From Streptomyces sp. NBC_00704 (GTDB lineage Bacteria; Actinomycetota; Actinomycetes; Streptomycetales; Streptomycetaceae): a DNA stretch of 64,000 bases. The notes under the pieces are model-generated. The model had not been told where the DNA came from and did not search any database. It saw only the letters and a list, made by a program, of their open reading frames with translations. The position numbers were made by a program, and so were the translations under genes. The stretch is taken from the NCBI RefSeq assembly GCF_036226605.1, contig NZ_CP109000.1, positions 4,274,501 through 4,338,500 of the forward strand. Reading direction: 5' to 3'. Shown piece after piece: positions 50,357 through 58,524 of the stretch. Position 1 is the first letter of the stretch. Each line of letters opens with the position of its first letter.

Positions 50357-50565
50357 CCGACCGCTACCTGTCCGTCGACCAGGTCGCCGAGCTGTTCGGG
50401 ACGACCGCCCGCTTCCCCCGGCGGCTGATCGAGGAACGGCGCATCCGCTACGTGAAGGTCGGCCGGCACGTCCGTATCCCGGAGAGCGCAGTCGAGGAGT
50501 TCATTCAGTCCCGCACCGTCGAGCCGATCCGGCTTCGCCGCACCGTCCTTCGGAGGGCTGCCTGA
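50353..50565 (+). CDS. xis: Excisionase (Xis, HTH_17)
   Basis: 70 residues. A MerR-like excisionase fold: RYLSVDQVAELFGTTARFPR, then LIEERRIRYVKVGRHVRIPE. Bends DNA at the att sites and turns integrase toward excision. ATG 50353 overlaps the rep stop by 4 nt; its TGA overlaps the integrase ATG by one base. Confidence 0.93.
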   Translation: MTDRYLSVDQVAELFGTTARFPRRLIEERRIRYVKVGRHVRIPESAVEEFIQSRTVEPIRLRRTVLRRAA

Positions 50566-51740
50566 TGGCCAACAGGAAGGGGAGGCGTCGCCGCTTCGGC
50601 GCGGTGCGTCAGTACCGGTCCGGCAAGTGGACGGCGTCGTATCTCGGGCCCGACGGTGAGCGCATCCGTGCGGGCGAGACCTTCGACACGAAGAAGGACG
50701 CGGAGATCTGGCTGTCCCAGGTCGAGGCGGACCTCAGCCGCGGTGACTGGAGGGCCCCCGACGCCGGGTCGGTCAACTTCCGCGTCTACGCGGAGAAGTG
50801 GGTCGAGGAACGGGAGCTGGCCGTTCGGACCGAGGACCTGTACCGGCACCTTCTGCGCCTGCACATCCTGCCGACCTTCGGCACGCTCGACCTGGACGAG
50901 ATCACGGCTCCCCGCATCCGAGAGTGGCGGGCCGAGCGGCTCCGGACCACCAAGGCCAAGACCACCGTCGCCAAGGCTTATCGCCTCCTCAAGGGCATCC
51001 TTGAGACTGCTGTCGACGACGACCTGATCAGCCGCAACCCCTGCCGTATCAAGGGTGCGGGCAAGGAGTCGGCTGCTGAACGTCGTATCGCCACCGTCGC
51101 CCAGGTGGACGCTCTCGCCGACGCGATCGGTATCCGCTGGCGGCTCATGGTCTACCTCGGCGCGTACGGTCCGATGCGTCCGGAGGAGCTGGCCGGCCTC
51201 CGTCGGCGGGATGTCGACCTCGACCACATGGTGATCCGTGTCCGCGTCGCCGAACCGGAGCGGACGAACGGCAAGCGCGCCCCCGGCGAGACCAAGTCCG
51301 ACGCGGGTGTCCGGGCCGTCCTCCTTCCGGGTTTCCTCCACAAGGAGGTACGGCAGCACCTCGCCTGGTTCGCCGAGAAGGGGCCCGAAGGGTTGGTCTT
51401 CGTGGGTGAGAAGGGCGCTCCCTTCCGGCGCACCTCGTTCGGCCGTAAGTGGCGTCGGGCCCGCATCGCCGCCGAGCTTCCGGACGGCTTCCGCTTCTAC
51501 GACCTTCGTCACACCGGACACACGCTCTCGACCCGTTCGGGTGCCACGCTCAAGGACACGATGGTCCGCGCCGGACAGTCCTCCGAGAAGGCCGCGCTGA
51601 TCTATCAGCACTCCGACGAGGAGCGACAGCGTGACTTGGCGGCCGGCCTCGACGACCTGGTCCGCGCCGAACGTGCGAAGCACCACAAGGGCAAGGATCA
51701 CGACCCCGCGCACCACAACGAGAAGCCCACGGGCAGCTAG
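50565..51740 (+). CDS. int: Site-specific tyrosine integrase
   Basis: 391 residues. An N-terminal arm-binding part (about 1-60), a SAM-like core-binding domain (70-165) and the catalytic domain with Arg205 (PMRPEELAGLRR), Arg315 (FYDLRHTGHT) and nucleophile Tyr347 (ALIYQHSDEE). The box II and III partners are altered: Tyr312 replaces His, and Gln338 stands in AGQSS, where His/Trp is usual. Recombines attP with the tRNA-Gly gene; paired arm repeats lie just past its stop. ATG 50565. Confidence 0.95.
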   Translation: MANRKGRRRRFGAVRQYRSGKWTASYLGPDGERIRAGETFDTKKDAEIWLSQVEADLSRGDWRAPDAGSVNFRVYAEKWVEERELAVRTEDLYRHLLRLHILPTFGTLDLDEITAPRIREWRAERLRTTKAKTTVAKAYRLLKGILETAVDDDLISRNPCRIKGAGKESAAERRIATVAQVDALADAIGIRWRLMVYLGAYGPMRPEELAGLRRRDVDLDHMVIRVRVAEPERTNGKRAPGETKSDAGVRAVLLPGFLHKEVRQHLAWFAEKGPEGLVFVGEKGAPFRRTSFGRKWRRARIAAELPDGFRFYDLRHTGHTLSTRSGATLKDTMVRAGQSSEKAALIYQHSDEERQRDLAAGLDDLVRAERAKHHKGKDHDPAHHNEKPTGS

Positions 51741-51749
51741 CTGCGCCCT

Positions 51750-51769
51750 TATGGTGCGGATGTGGTGCG
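51750..51769. promoter_or_regulatory. Right integrase arm sites
   Basis: TGGTGCG at 51752-51758 and 51763-51769, 11 bp apart, between the int stop and the right core. The same pair with the same spacing is in unit A at 36424 and 36435. Confidence 0.6.
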
Positions 51770-51800
51770 CGCCCAGCTAACCGGTCTAGACAACAAAGAA

Positions 51801-51823
51801 CCCCCAGGTCATCGACCTGGGGG
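51801..51823. terminator. Bidirectional terminator between int and tRNA-Gly
   Basis: CCCCCAGGTC, 3-nt loop, GACCTGGGGG. Read rightward it ends in GTTTCG; read leftward it ends in TTCTTTGTTG. It closes both the integrase transcript and the tRNA transcript. Confidence 0.85.
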
Positions 51824-51830
51824 TTTCGCA

Positions 51831-51904
51831 TGGAGCGGGTGACGAGAATCGAACTCGCGCTCTCAGCTTGGGAAGCTGATGTTCTACCATTAAACTACAC
51901 CCGC
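51831..51904 (-). tRNA. tRNA-Gly (anticodon CCC), integration target
   Basis: Acceptor GCGGGTG (51904-51898) pairs with 51835-51841, the anticodon stem CAGCT/AGCTG encloses TTCCCAA, T-loop GTTCGATTC, and CCA is encoded at 51831-51833. 71 nt plus CCA. The 3' part from the anticodon stem on is supplied by the element, which restores a working gene. Confidence 0.95.
51832..51878. repeat. attR: 47-bp direct repeat
   Basis: Identical to 36271-36317 and lies wholly inside the intact tRNA-Gly gene, so this side keeps the functional copy. Confidence 0.93.
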
Positions 51905-52178
51905 GTAAGACGCCGGTCAGGACCGGTGTCGGAACGCTCCGTCACTCTACCTCATGCCAGGCCCCAGGCGCTGAAGCCCCGGGGTCTGAGGGCGTTTCAA
52001 GGGGGAGGGATCCGGCTACCCGAGGCTGGAGTTGGGGCGTACGGTGGTGCGGTGCAAGTGGGCCGGGCGGGGTCGGAGTGCCGCCTGCGAGGTCGTTCTG
52101 TTCGTCCCGTAATGTGGCTTTCGGTGTCCGGCGAGCAGCAGCCGGACGCGGCTCTTGGGGAAGGGACTACAGGACTTG

Positions 52179-52370
52179 ATGGAGCGCACCGTCGTCCGTT
52201 GTGCCGATGGGCACGTGTTCAGCACCGCTTCGTTCCCGATGCAGCAGGCCTTGCGGCTCGGTCCCGGGCGGCTCGTCCGGTGTCCTCGTTGCGCCCGGTT
52301 GCGCAACGCCGTACCGGTGACCCTCGACCGGCGTCACCGGGAGGAAGCGGTGGCCGTCGGGGAGCGGTAG
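52179..52370 (+). CDS. Small zinc-ribbon-like protein
   Basis: 63 residues: MERTVVRCADGHVFSTASF then GRLVRCPRCARLRNAVPVTL. Cys8, His12 and the CPRC pair could bind one zinc. A frequent short protein near tRNA loci in Streptomyces; function unknown. A weak AGGA lies before ATG 52179. First chromosomal gene right of the tRNA. Confidence 0.65.
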   Translation: MERTVVRCADGHVFSTASFPMQQALRLGPGRLVRCPRCARLRNAVPVTLDRRHREEAVAVGER

Positions 52371-52448
52371 GGAACCGACGTGCTCGTGGTTCGGCGCGTG
52401 GAGTCGTCCGATGGTGGTGGCTCCGCGCGCCTTGCGTATCCTCGGGAC

Positions 52449-53024
52449 GTGCTTCTCTCAGACAAGGACATCCGGGCCGAGATCGACTCCGGACGGGTAC
52501 GGATCGCTCCCTACGACGAATCCATGGTGCAGCCGTCGAGCATCGATGTCCGGCTCGACCGGTACTTCCGGGTGTTCGAGAACCACCGGTACCCGCACAT
52601 CGACCCCTCCGTCGAGCAGGCCGACCTGACCCGGCTCGTGGAGCCCGAGGGTGACGAGCCGTTCATCCTGCACCCCGGCGAGTTCGTGCTGGCGTCGACG
52701 TACGAGATCATCTCGCTTCCCGACGACCTCGCCTCCCGGCTGGAGGGCAAGAGCTCTCTCGGGCGGCTCGGGCTGGTCACCCACTCCACCGCCGGCTTCA
52801 TCGACCCCGGTTTCTCCGGGCACGTGACGCTCGAGCTGTCCAACCTCGCCACGCTGCCGATCAAGCTCTGGCCGGGCATGAAGATCGGCCAGCTGTGCAT
52901 GTTCCGGCTGACCTCGCCCGCCGAGGCCCCGTACGGCAGCGAGCGGTACGGATCCCGGTACCAGGGCCAGCGCGGCCCGACGGCCTCCCGGTCCTTCATG
53001 AACTTCCACCGGACCCAGGTGTGA
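52449..53024 (+). CDS. dcd: dCTP deaminase
   Basis: 191 residues, standard length. Converts dCTP to dUTP and ammonia for dTTP synthesis. The family signatures LSDKDIRAEIDSGRV (start), VQPSSIDVRLD, EGKSSLGRLGL (99-109) and STAGFIDPGFSGHVTLELSN with catalytic Glu129 are all seen. GTG 52449. Its stop overlaps the next GTG (GTGA), so the phosphoribosyltransferase is co-translated; both act in nucleotide metabolism. Confidence 0.96.
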   Translation: MLLSDKDIRAEIDSGRVRIAPYDESMVQPSSIDVRLDRYFRVFENHRYPHIDPSVEQADLTRLVEPEGDEPFILHPGEFVLASTYEIISLPDDLASRLEGKSSLGRLGLVTHSTAGFIDPGFSGHVTLELSNLATLPIKLWPGMKIGQLCMFRLTSPAEAPYGSERYGSRYQGQRGPTASRSFMNFHRTQV

Positions 53025-53554
53025 CCGGTCCCGTGGGCGGCGGGAGCGGGCCGGCGCGGGAGAACCTCACCTACGAGCAGTTCGGGACGGCGGTGCGTGA
53101 GCTGGCCCAGGCCGTCGCCGACGACGGGTACGTCCCGGACGTCATCCTCAGCATCGCCCGCGGCGGTGTCTTCGTCGCCGGCGGGCTCGCCTACGCCCTC
53201 GACTGCAAGAACATCCATCTGGTCAACGTCGAGTTCTATACCGGCGTCGGGACCACGCTGGACATGCCGGTCATGCTCGCGCCCGTCCCCGACGTGATCG
53301 ACTTCTCCGACAAGAGGGTCCTCATCACCGACGACGTCGCCGACACGGGCAAGACGCTGAAGCTGGTGCGCGACTTCTGCCTGGACGCCGTCGCGGAGGT
53401 GCGCAGCGCCGTCGTCTACGAGAAGTCGCAGTCGCTCGTGAAGTGCGAGTACGTGTGGAAGCGGACCGACGACTGGATCAACTTCCCGTGGAGCGTGCTG
53501 CCCGTCGTGCGCGGGGCTGGGGAGCCGGTCGCGCCGTCCAGGGAGGCGCTGTGA
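53021..53554 (+). CDS. Type I phosphoribosyltransferase
   Basis: 177 residues. PRPP loop RVLITDDVADTGKTLKL near 108-124, and SIARGGVFVAGGLAYAL for the substrate hood region. Transfers ribose-5-phosphate from PRPP to a base; guanine/hypoxanthine-type is likely but not certain. GTG 53021 overlaps dcd by 4 nt. Confidence 0.9.
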   Translation: MTGPVGGGSGPARENLTYEQFGTAVRELAQAVADDGYVPDVILSIARGGVFVAGGLAYALDCKNIHLVNVEFYTGVGTTLDMPVMLAPVPDVIDFSDKRVLITDDVADTGKTLKLVRDFCLDAVAEVRSAVVYEKSQSLVKCEYVWKRTDDWINFPWSVLPVVRGAGEPVAPSREAL

Positions 53555-53599
53555 CCTCGGGCTCGGCGGGGTCGCGCACGACGGGCGGGGGAACGTCCG

Positions 53600-54427
53600 T
53601 CACCTCTTGTGCAGCGTTTTGACGCCGTCCGGCTCGAAGTCGTAGACGTAGTCGTTGAGGCGGAGGCCGTCGACCGCGCCGATCCACATGAAGTCGCGGC
53701 CCTTGCCCACGGCGACCGTGAGGACGGTCGGCCTGGCGTTGCGGGTCGTGAACGCCGCCTTCAGCGCGGCGAAGGTGCAGCGGGCGGCCTGGGTGCAGCC
53801 CGTCGTGGTGCCGGTAGCGCCCGTGAGGTACCAGTAGCCGGTCGTCGTGGCGTCGATGAACGGGCTCCAGGCGTTGGTCACGGGGGACGCGGCCGGCACC
53901 CACACCAGCGTGGAGTAGTCGTCGGCGGAGTTCACGTTCGGGTCGATCTCGAGCCTGATGTTCGGCATGTTGGTCGGGCCGCCGTACGTGACGTTCTCGC
54001 CGGTCTGGAACACGTGGAAGCCGACCCGCCGCAGCCCCAGCAGTGACTTGCCGTAGAAGTCGACCTCGTTGCCGAAGTCCACTTTCTCGCTGGGCGGCGA
54101 CAGGGTGGTGGAGTTGTCGGCGACCTCGATGCCGAGGCTGCCCCGGCCGTACGGCGGTCTCGCGGAGGTGCCCGCCACGCCGAAGGAGCCGTACGGACCG
54201 TTGCGGAGGGCGGCGACGGGGGAGCCGACCGTGTTGCGGGTGATCACGCCCCAGTGGTCCACCGGGGTCCGGCCGTCATCGGTGCCGGCCGCGGCCGACG
54301 CCGGAAGGAACGCGGAGACGAGGGCGACCAGCAGGGCGCCGACGAGCACCGACCAGCGACCTGTGCCGGAGCGACCTGTGCCGGACCGTCCTGCGGTGGA
54401 CCGTCCTACGGCATAGCGAGCTTTCAC
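53600..54427 (-). CDS. Secreted protein of unknown function
   Basis: 275 residues. Arg/Gly/Thr-rich signal start, hydrophobic WSVLVGALLVALVSAFLPAS and an ASAAAG cleavage area near 42-48. The mature part (VDHWGVITRNTVGSPVAALR, NNSTT-like and YGGPTNMPNIRLEIDPNVNS) is rich in Gly/Asn/Thr and has two Cys (GCTQAARC). No family recognised; resembles no enzyme. GTG 54427. Converges with the phosphoribosyltransferase gene. Confidence 0.75.
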   Translation of the reverse strand: MKARYAVGRSTAGRSGTGRSGTGRWSVLVGALLVALVSAFLPASAAAGTDDGRTPVDHWGVITRNTVGSPVAALRNGPYGSFGVAGTSARPPYGRGSLGIEVADNSTTLSPPSEKVDFGNEVDFYGKSLLGLRRVGFHVFQTGENVTYGGPTNMPNIRLEIDPNVNSADDYSTLVWVPAASPVTNAWSPFIDATTTGYWYLTGATGTTTGCTQAARCTFAALKAAFTTRNARPTVLTVAVGKGRDFMWIGAVDGLRLNDYVYDFEPDGVKTLHKR

Positions 54428-54696
54428 GCGTACTCCCCGGGAGACGAGTAGAGGTGGAAGGGAGTGGTCACGTTATCTGACGCTCCGTAGTCATGGTGAT
54501 GCGACATGCGGCTTATGTGACCTGATTGGGTGCGGATGGGTGGCTGTTCGTCACCTCGTGTGCAGGGGAGTGAGCAAGCCGCCACGGCCCCGCCCCCGGC
54601 CCACGAGCGGGGCTGCGCGGAGGGCTGGGCATGCGGGAGGCCCCCGGGACGTCGTCCGCGGGGGCCTCTCGGGGGCGTGCCGGAAGGTGCTGCGTG

Positions 54697-55704
54697 CTAG
54701 AAGGTGCCCAGCTTCACGATCGACAGCAGGGCGATGAGCTGGATCGACGACGCGCCGAGCGCCTTCGGCCACGGGAGGTCGTGGGAGCGGCCGACCATCA
54801 GGGTGAGGAGGGCGCCGGCCGCCACCCAGGTCGCCCAGCCCAGCAGCTGGACGAACGAGGCGTCGCCGCCGAAGAACATCGCGACGACGAGACGCGGCGT
54901 GTCCGTGAGAGACATGATCAGCATGGAGAGGCCGACCGTGGGCTGCCAGGCGCCGTCTCCGCCGAGCTGGCGGGCCAGGGTGTGGGTGACCACGCCCAGG
55001 ATGAAGGAGCTGAGCACCATCGCGACGGCCGTCGTCAGGACGATCGGGATGGCGTTGGAGAGGGTCGCGTTGATCGCGTCCTCGCGGGCCCCGTCGAAGC
55101 CGAACACGGCGAGCAGTCCGTAGAGGAACGTGACGACGAGGGCGGGGCCCCACATCGTGTAGTCCCGCATTCGGAGGAAGGTCTGCTTGGGGGCGAGGAC
55201 GATGCCCTTGATCAGTTCCTTCCAGTGCAGGCGCGGGCCGACGGGTCCGGCCGGGGCCGAGCCGGCGCGGTACGTACCGCCCTGGTCGTACTGGTCGTAG
55301 CGGTTGTGCTCGTCGATCGAGAAGGCCTGGGTGTGGCCCGGGTTGTTCGCGGCGTACGGGTCGTGCGGGACACCGCCCGGGGCGCCCGCGCCGGGGGCCC
55401 CGTAGGCGTCGCCGCCGAAGTACTCCGGCTCGTCGCCGTTGCGGCCTCCGTGGCCGCGGCCGTCGGCCTGCGGCCACTGGCCGCCGCCCGCGCCGCCGTA
55501 CTGCGGCCGCTGGGGCGGGTAGGGCTGCTGGGCAGACGGGTAGCCGTAGGACGGCCCCGAGGGACCCGACGGCCCTGAGGGGCCTGCCGGGCCCGAGGGC
55601 CGCGGCGGTCCCTGGGGCGCCTGCTGCCCGTACGGAGGGTGTTGCGGTCGCGTTTGCGGGGCGCGGTTGTCCCGGCCGCCGCGTCCGATCCTGAATCCAG
55701 CCAC
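54697..55704 (-). CDS. Yip1-family membrane protein with Pro/Gly-rich leader
   Basis: 335 residues. A long disordered cytoplasmic leader (1-135; PSGPAGPSGPSGPSGPSYGY, QPYPPQRPQYGG) is followed by a five-helix Yip1-like domain (WKELIKGIVLAPKQTFLRMR, then helices near 165, 195, 235, 265, 300). Yip1 members handle membrane traffic in eukaryotes; bacterial roles are unknown. GTG 55704; extension to 55800 is open but lacks a site. Confidence 0.8.
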   Translation of the reverse strand: MAGFRIGRGGRDNRAPQTRPQHPPYGQQAPQGPPRPSGPAGPSGPSGPSGPSYGYPSAQQPYPPQRPQYGGAGGGQWPQADGRGHGGRNGDEPEYFGGDAYGAPGAGAPGGVPHDPYAANNPGHTQAFSIDEHNRYDQYDQGGTYRAGSAPAGPVGPRLHWKELIKGIVLAPKQTFLRMRDYTMWGPALVVTFLYGLLAVFGFDGAREDAINATLSNAIPIVLTTAVAMVLSSFILGVVTHTLARQLGGDGAWQPTVGLSMLIMSLTDTPRLVVAMFFGGDASFVQLLGWATWVAAGALLTLMVGRSHDLPWPKALGASSIQLIALLSIVKLGTF

Positions 55705-55895
55705 GCCTTCGAACGTACCTGGTCCCGTCGGGTGACGTGCCGGGGCCGCCGTCGGCGGACGGCTTTGCTGCCGAGCTGTGACATCCCCTAAGGGGAGCAA
55801 CGGTGCTGGAGGCAGGGGTTGTTCAGGGGTTGTTCAGGGCTCTGCCCCAGGGGTCGTCGACCGGGGCGCCGAGAGGGGTGTGAGGCGGGTGGGGA

Positions 55896-55942
55896 GGGGG
55901 CGCCCAGGGGAGCGGAGGGGGCGCCCAGGGGAGCGGAGGGGG
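55896..55942. repeat. Two exact 21-bp tandem repeats
   Basis: GGGGGCGCCCAGGGGAGCGG plus A at 55896-55916 and again at 55917-55937, then GGGGG. The 55705-56015 gap holds this array, a second short direct repeat (CAGGGGTTGTT at 55812 and 55824-like) and the terminator of the Fe-S gene; no gene seen. Confidence 0.75.
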
Positions 55943-55962
55943 TGGGGAGGTCGGGAACGGGG

Positions 55963-55998
55963 TCGCCCCCGCGTCCGGGGGGTGAGACGCGGGGGCGA
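55963..55998 (-). terminator. Hairpin terminator of the Fe-S oxidoreductase gene
   Basis: TCGCCCCCGCGTC (55963-55975) pairs perfectly with GACGCGGGGGCGA (55986-55998), a 13-bp stem with a 10-nt loop, 18 bp past the stop at 56016. Confidence 0.85.
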
Positions 55999-56015
55999 CG
56001 GTACGGCCGTTCGGG

Positions 56016-58307
56016 TCACTTCGCCGGCTGCGGCTCCGGCTCGATCTCGGTCTGCGCGTCGCCCGCGGGGGGCTCGTCGTCGAACGGGGTCTTGACCGAC
56101 TCCAGCAGGAGCTGGGAGACGTCCACGACCTGGACGGACTCCTTGGCCTTGCCCTCGTTCTTCTTGCCGTTGACCGAGTCGGTCAGCATGACCAGGCAGA
56201 ACGGGCAGGCCGTGGAGACGATGTCGGGGTTGACGGAGAGGGCTTCGTCGACGCGCTCGTTGTTGATGCGCTTGCCGATCCGCTCCTCCATCCACATCCG
56301 CGCGCCGCCGGCGCCGCAGCAGAAGCCGCGTTCCTTGTGGCGGTGCATCTCCTCGTTGCGCAGGCCCGGGACGCTCGCGATGATGTCGCGCGGCGGGGTG
56401 TAGATCTTGTTGTGCCGGCCCAGGTAGCAGGGGTCGTGGTAGGTGATGATGCCCTCGACCGGGGTGACCGGGATGAGCTTGCCCTCGTCCACCAGGTGCT
56501 GGAGCAGCTGGGTGTGGTGGATGACCTCGTAGTCGCCGCCGAGCTGGGGGTACTCGTTGCCGATGGTGTTGAGGCAGTGCGGGCAGGTGGCGACGATCTT
56601 CTTGGCCGACTTCGGCTTGGCGGACTCCGGCACGACCTTGCCGTCGTCGTCCAGCTCCTCGCCGAACGCCATGTTCAGCGCCATGACGTTCTCCATGCCG
56701 AGCTCCTGGAACAGGGGCTCGTTGCCGAGGCGGCGGGCGGAGTCGCCGGTGCACTTCTCGTCGCCGCCCATGATCGCGAACTTGACGCCCGCGATGTGCA
56801 GCAGTTCGGCGAAGGCCTTGGTGGTCTTCTTGGCGCGGTCCTCGAGGGCGCCGGCGCAGCCGACCCAGTAGAGGTACTCGACCTCGGAGAGGTCCTCGAT
56901 GTCCTGGCCGACGACCGGCACCTCGAAGTCAACTTCCTTGAGCCACTCCAGGCGCTGCTTCTTGGCCAGGCCCCAGGGGTTGCCCTTCTTCTCCAGGTTC
57001 TTGAGCATCGTGCCCGCCTCGGACGGGAACGCGGACTCGATCATCACCTGGTAGCGGCGCATGTCGACGATGTGGTCGACGTGCTCGATGTCCACCGGGC
57101 ACTGCTCGACGCAGGCGCCGCAGGTGGTGCAGGACCACAGGACGTCGGGGTCGATGACGCCGTTCTCCTCGGCGGTGCCGATCAGCGGGCGCTCGGCCTC
57201 GGCGAGGGCGGCCGCGGGGACGTCCTTGAGCTGCTCCTCGCTCGCCTTCTCGTCGCCCTCCATCGTCTTGCCGCCGCCGGCCAGCAGGTAGGGGGCCTTG
57301 GCGTGCGCGTGGTCCCGCAGGGACATGATGAGGAGCTTGGGGGAGAGCGGCTTGCCGGTGTTCCAGGCGGGGCACTGCGACTGGCAGCGGCCGCACTCGG
57401 TGCAGGTGGAGAAGTCCAGCAGGCCCTTCCACGAGAACTGCTCGACCTGGGAGACGCCGAAGACGTCGTCGTCGCCGGGGTCGGTGAAGTCGATCGGCTT
57501 GCCGCCGGAGGTCATCGGCAGGAGCGCGCCGAGGGAGGTGGCGCCGTCGGCGTTGCGCTTGAACCAGATGTTGGGGAACGCCAGGAAGCGGTGCCAGGCG
57601 ACGCCCATGTCGGTCTTGAGCGCGACCGTGATCATCCAGATGAAGGAGGTCGCGATCTTGAGGCCGGCGAAGAAGTAGGTGAGGTTCTGGAGCGTGGAGA
57701 CGTCCAGGTGCCCGAGCGCCGACACCACCGGGTAGGAGATGAAGAAGGACGCCTCGTAGGCGTCGACGTGGTGCTGGGCGCCTTCGAGGGCGTGCAGCAT
57801 GAAGATGCAGACGCCGACGATGAGGATGACGGCTTCGACGAAGTAGGCCTGGCCGAAGTTGGAGCCGGCGAAGCGGGACTTGCGGCCCGGCCGGTCCGGC
57901 CGGCTCAGCTGGCGGATCACGATGAGCACCAGGATGCCGAGGACCGTCATCGTGCCGATGAACTCGACGAAGACGTTGTAGGGGGCCCACTCGCCGATGA
58001 CCGGCAGCAGCCAGTCGGCCTGGAACAGCTGGCCGATGGCGTTGACGATCGTCAGCAGCAGCGAGAAGAAGCCCACCGCGACGAACCAGTGCGCGACACC
58101 GACGACGCCCCAGCGGTTCATCCGGGTGTGGCCGAGGAACTCCCGGGCCACGGTGACGGTGCGCCGGCCGGGCTCGTCGGTGCGGGTGCCCGCGGGCACG
58201 TTCTGGCCGAGCCGCATGAAGGTGTAGATCTGTAGGACGGCGCGGGCGAAAAGGGCCACGCCGACCACGATCAGAACCAGCGACACGATGATCGCGGCGA
58301 GTTGCAT
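56016..58307 (-). CDS. Membrane Fe-S oxidoreductase (HdrD/GlpC-like with NarI-like helices)
   Basis: 763 residues. Five or six N-terminal helices (about 1-260, NarI-like), then two 4Fe-4S ferredoxin sites, CTECGRCQSQC (302-312) and CTTCGACVEQC (393-403), and two CCG (Cys-rich) domains: YWVGCAGA, ATCPHCLNTIG, HDPCYLGRHN and GFCCGAGGARMW. It is a heterodisulfide-reductase-like electron carrier that probably reduces or oxidises a substrate at the membrane quinone pool; the natural partner is unknown in Streptomyces. ATG 58307 follows AGGAGCCC. The acidic tail ends before a strong terminator. Confidence 0.93.
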   Translation of the reverse strand: MQLAAIIVSLVLIVVGVALFARAVLQIYTFMRLGQNVPAGTRTDEPGRRTVTVAREFLGHTRMNRWGVVGVAHWFVAVGFFSLLLTIVNAIGQLFQADWLLPVIGEWAPYNVFVEFIGTMTVLGILVLIVIRQLSRPDRPGRKSRFAGSNFGQAYFVEAVILIVGVCIFMLHALEGAQHHVDAYEASFFISYPVVSALGHLDVSTLQNLTYFFAGLKIATSFIWMITVALKTDMGVAWHRFLAFPNIWFKRNADGATSLGALLPMTSGGKPIDFTDPGDDDVFGVSQVEQFSWKGLLDFSTCTECGRCQSQCPAWNTGKPLSPKLLIMSLRDHAHAKAPYLLAGGGKTMEGDEKASEEQLKDVPAAALAEAERPLIGTAEENGVIDPDVLWSCTTCGACVEQCPVDIEHVDHIVDMRRYQVMIESAFPSEAGTMLKNLEKKGNPWGLAKKQRLEWLKEVDFEVPVVGQDIEDLSEVEYLYWVGCAGALEDRAKKTTKAFAELLHIAGVKFAIMGGDEKCTGDSARRLGNEPLFQELGMENVMALNMAFGEELDDDGKVVPESAKPKSAKKIVATCPHCLNTIGNEYPQLGGDYEVIHHTQLLQHLVDEGKLIPVTPVEGIITYHDPCYLGRHNKIYTPPRDIIASVPGLRNEEMHRHKERGFCCGAGGARMWMEERIGKRINNERVDEALSVNPDIVSTACPFCLVMLTDSVNGKKNEGKAKESVQVVDVSQLLLESVKTPFDDEPPAGDAQTEIEPEPQPAK

Positions 58308-58488
58308 TTGGGGGCTCCTCGGGCCTGCGAGGGACTTCGTCAGTGATTACTAAGCGGTAACTTATGCAGTCCGTCTGAGACTACCCCGTCTCCCGCGTCG
58401 CACTGTAGCGGGAGGCGGAGTGATCTGAATCGCTGAGGGTTGCCTCAGGATCGCTTCAGGATCCGGCCGCAACCCGGCCGTGTTATTC

Positions 58489-58503
58489 GTACCAAATTGG
58501 TAC
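58489..58503. promoter_or_regulatory. Perfect 15-bp palindrome in an AT-rich promoter region
   Basis: GTACCAAATTGGTAC, 21 bp before GTG 58525, inside the only AT-rich run of the divergent 217-bp gap (ACATTTATGACTAATTTATA). The TTTATA-like element next to it may be a -10 box. A dimeric regulator site is likely; the regulator is unknown. Confidence 0.6.
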
Positions 58504-58524
58504 ATTTATGACTAATTTATATCC

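Larger units (their letters stand above)
36271..51878. mobile_element. pSAM2-like AICE in tRNA-Gly(CCC)
   Basis: About 15.6 kb bounded by a 47-bp perfect direct repeat made of the 3' part of tRNA-Gly. The right part has a standard actinomycete integrative and conjugative element backbone in order: GntR regulator, SCO3933-like protein, FtsK-type transfer ATPase, spd genes, RepSA-like initiator, excisionase and tyrosine integrase next to attR. Such elements move between mycelia as double-stranded DNA with one FtsK-like protein and excise by Int and Xis. All backbone genes look intact, so it may still be mobile. The left third (36.3-41.8 kb) is cargo. Confidence 0.93.
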
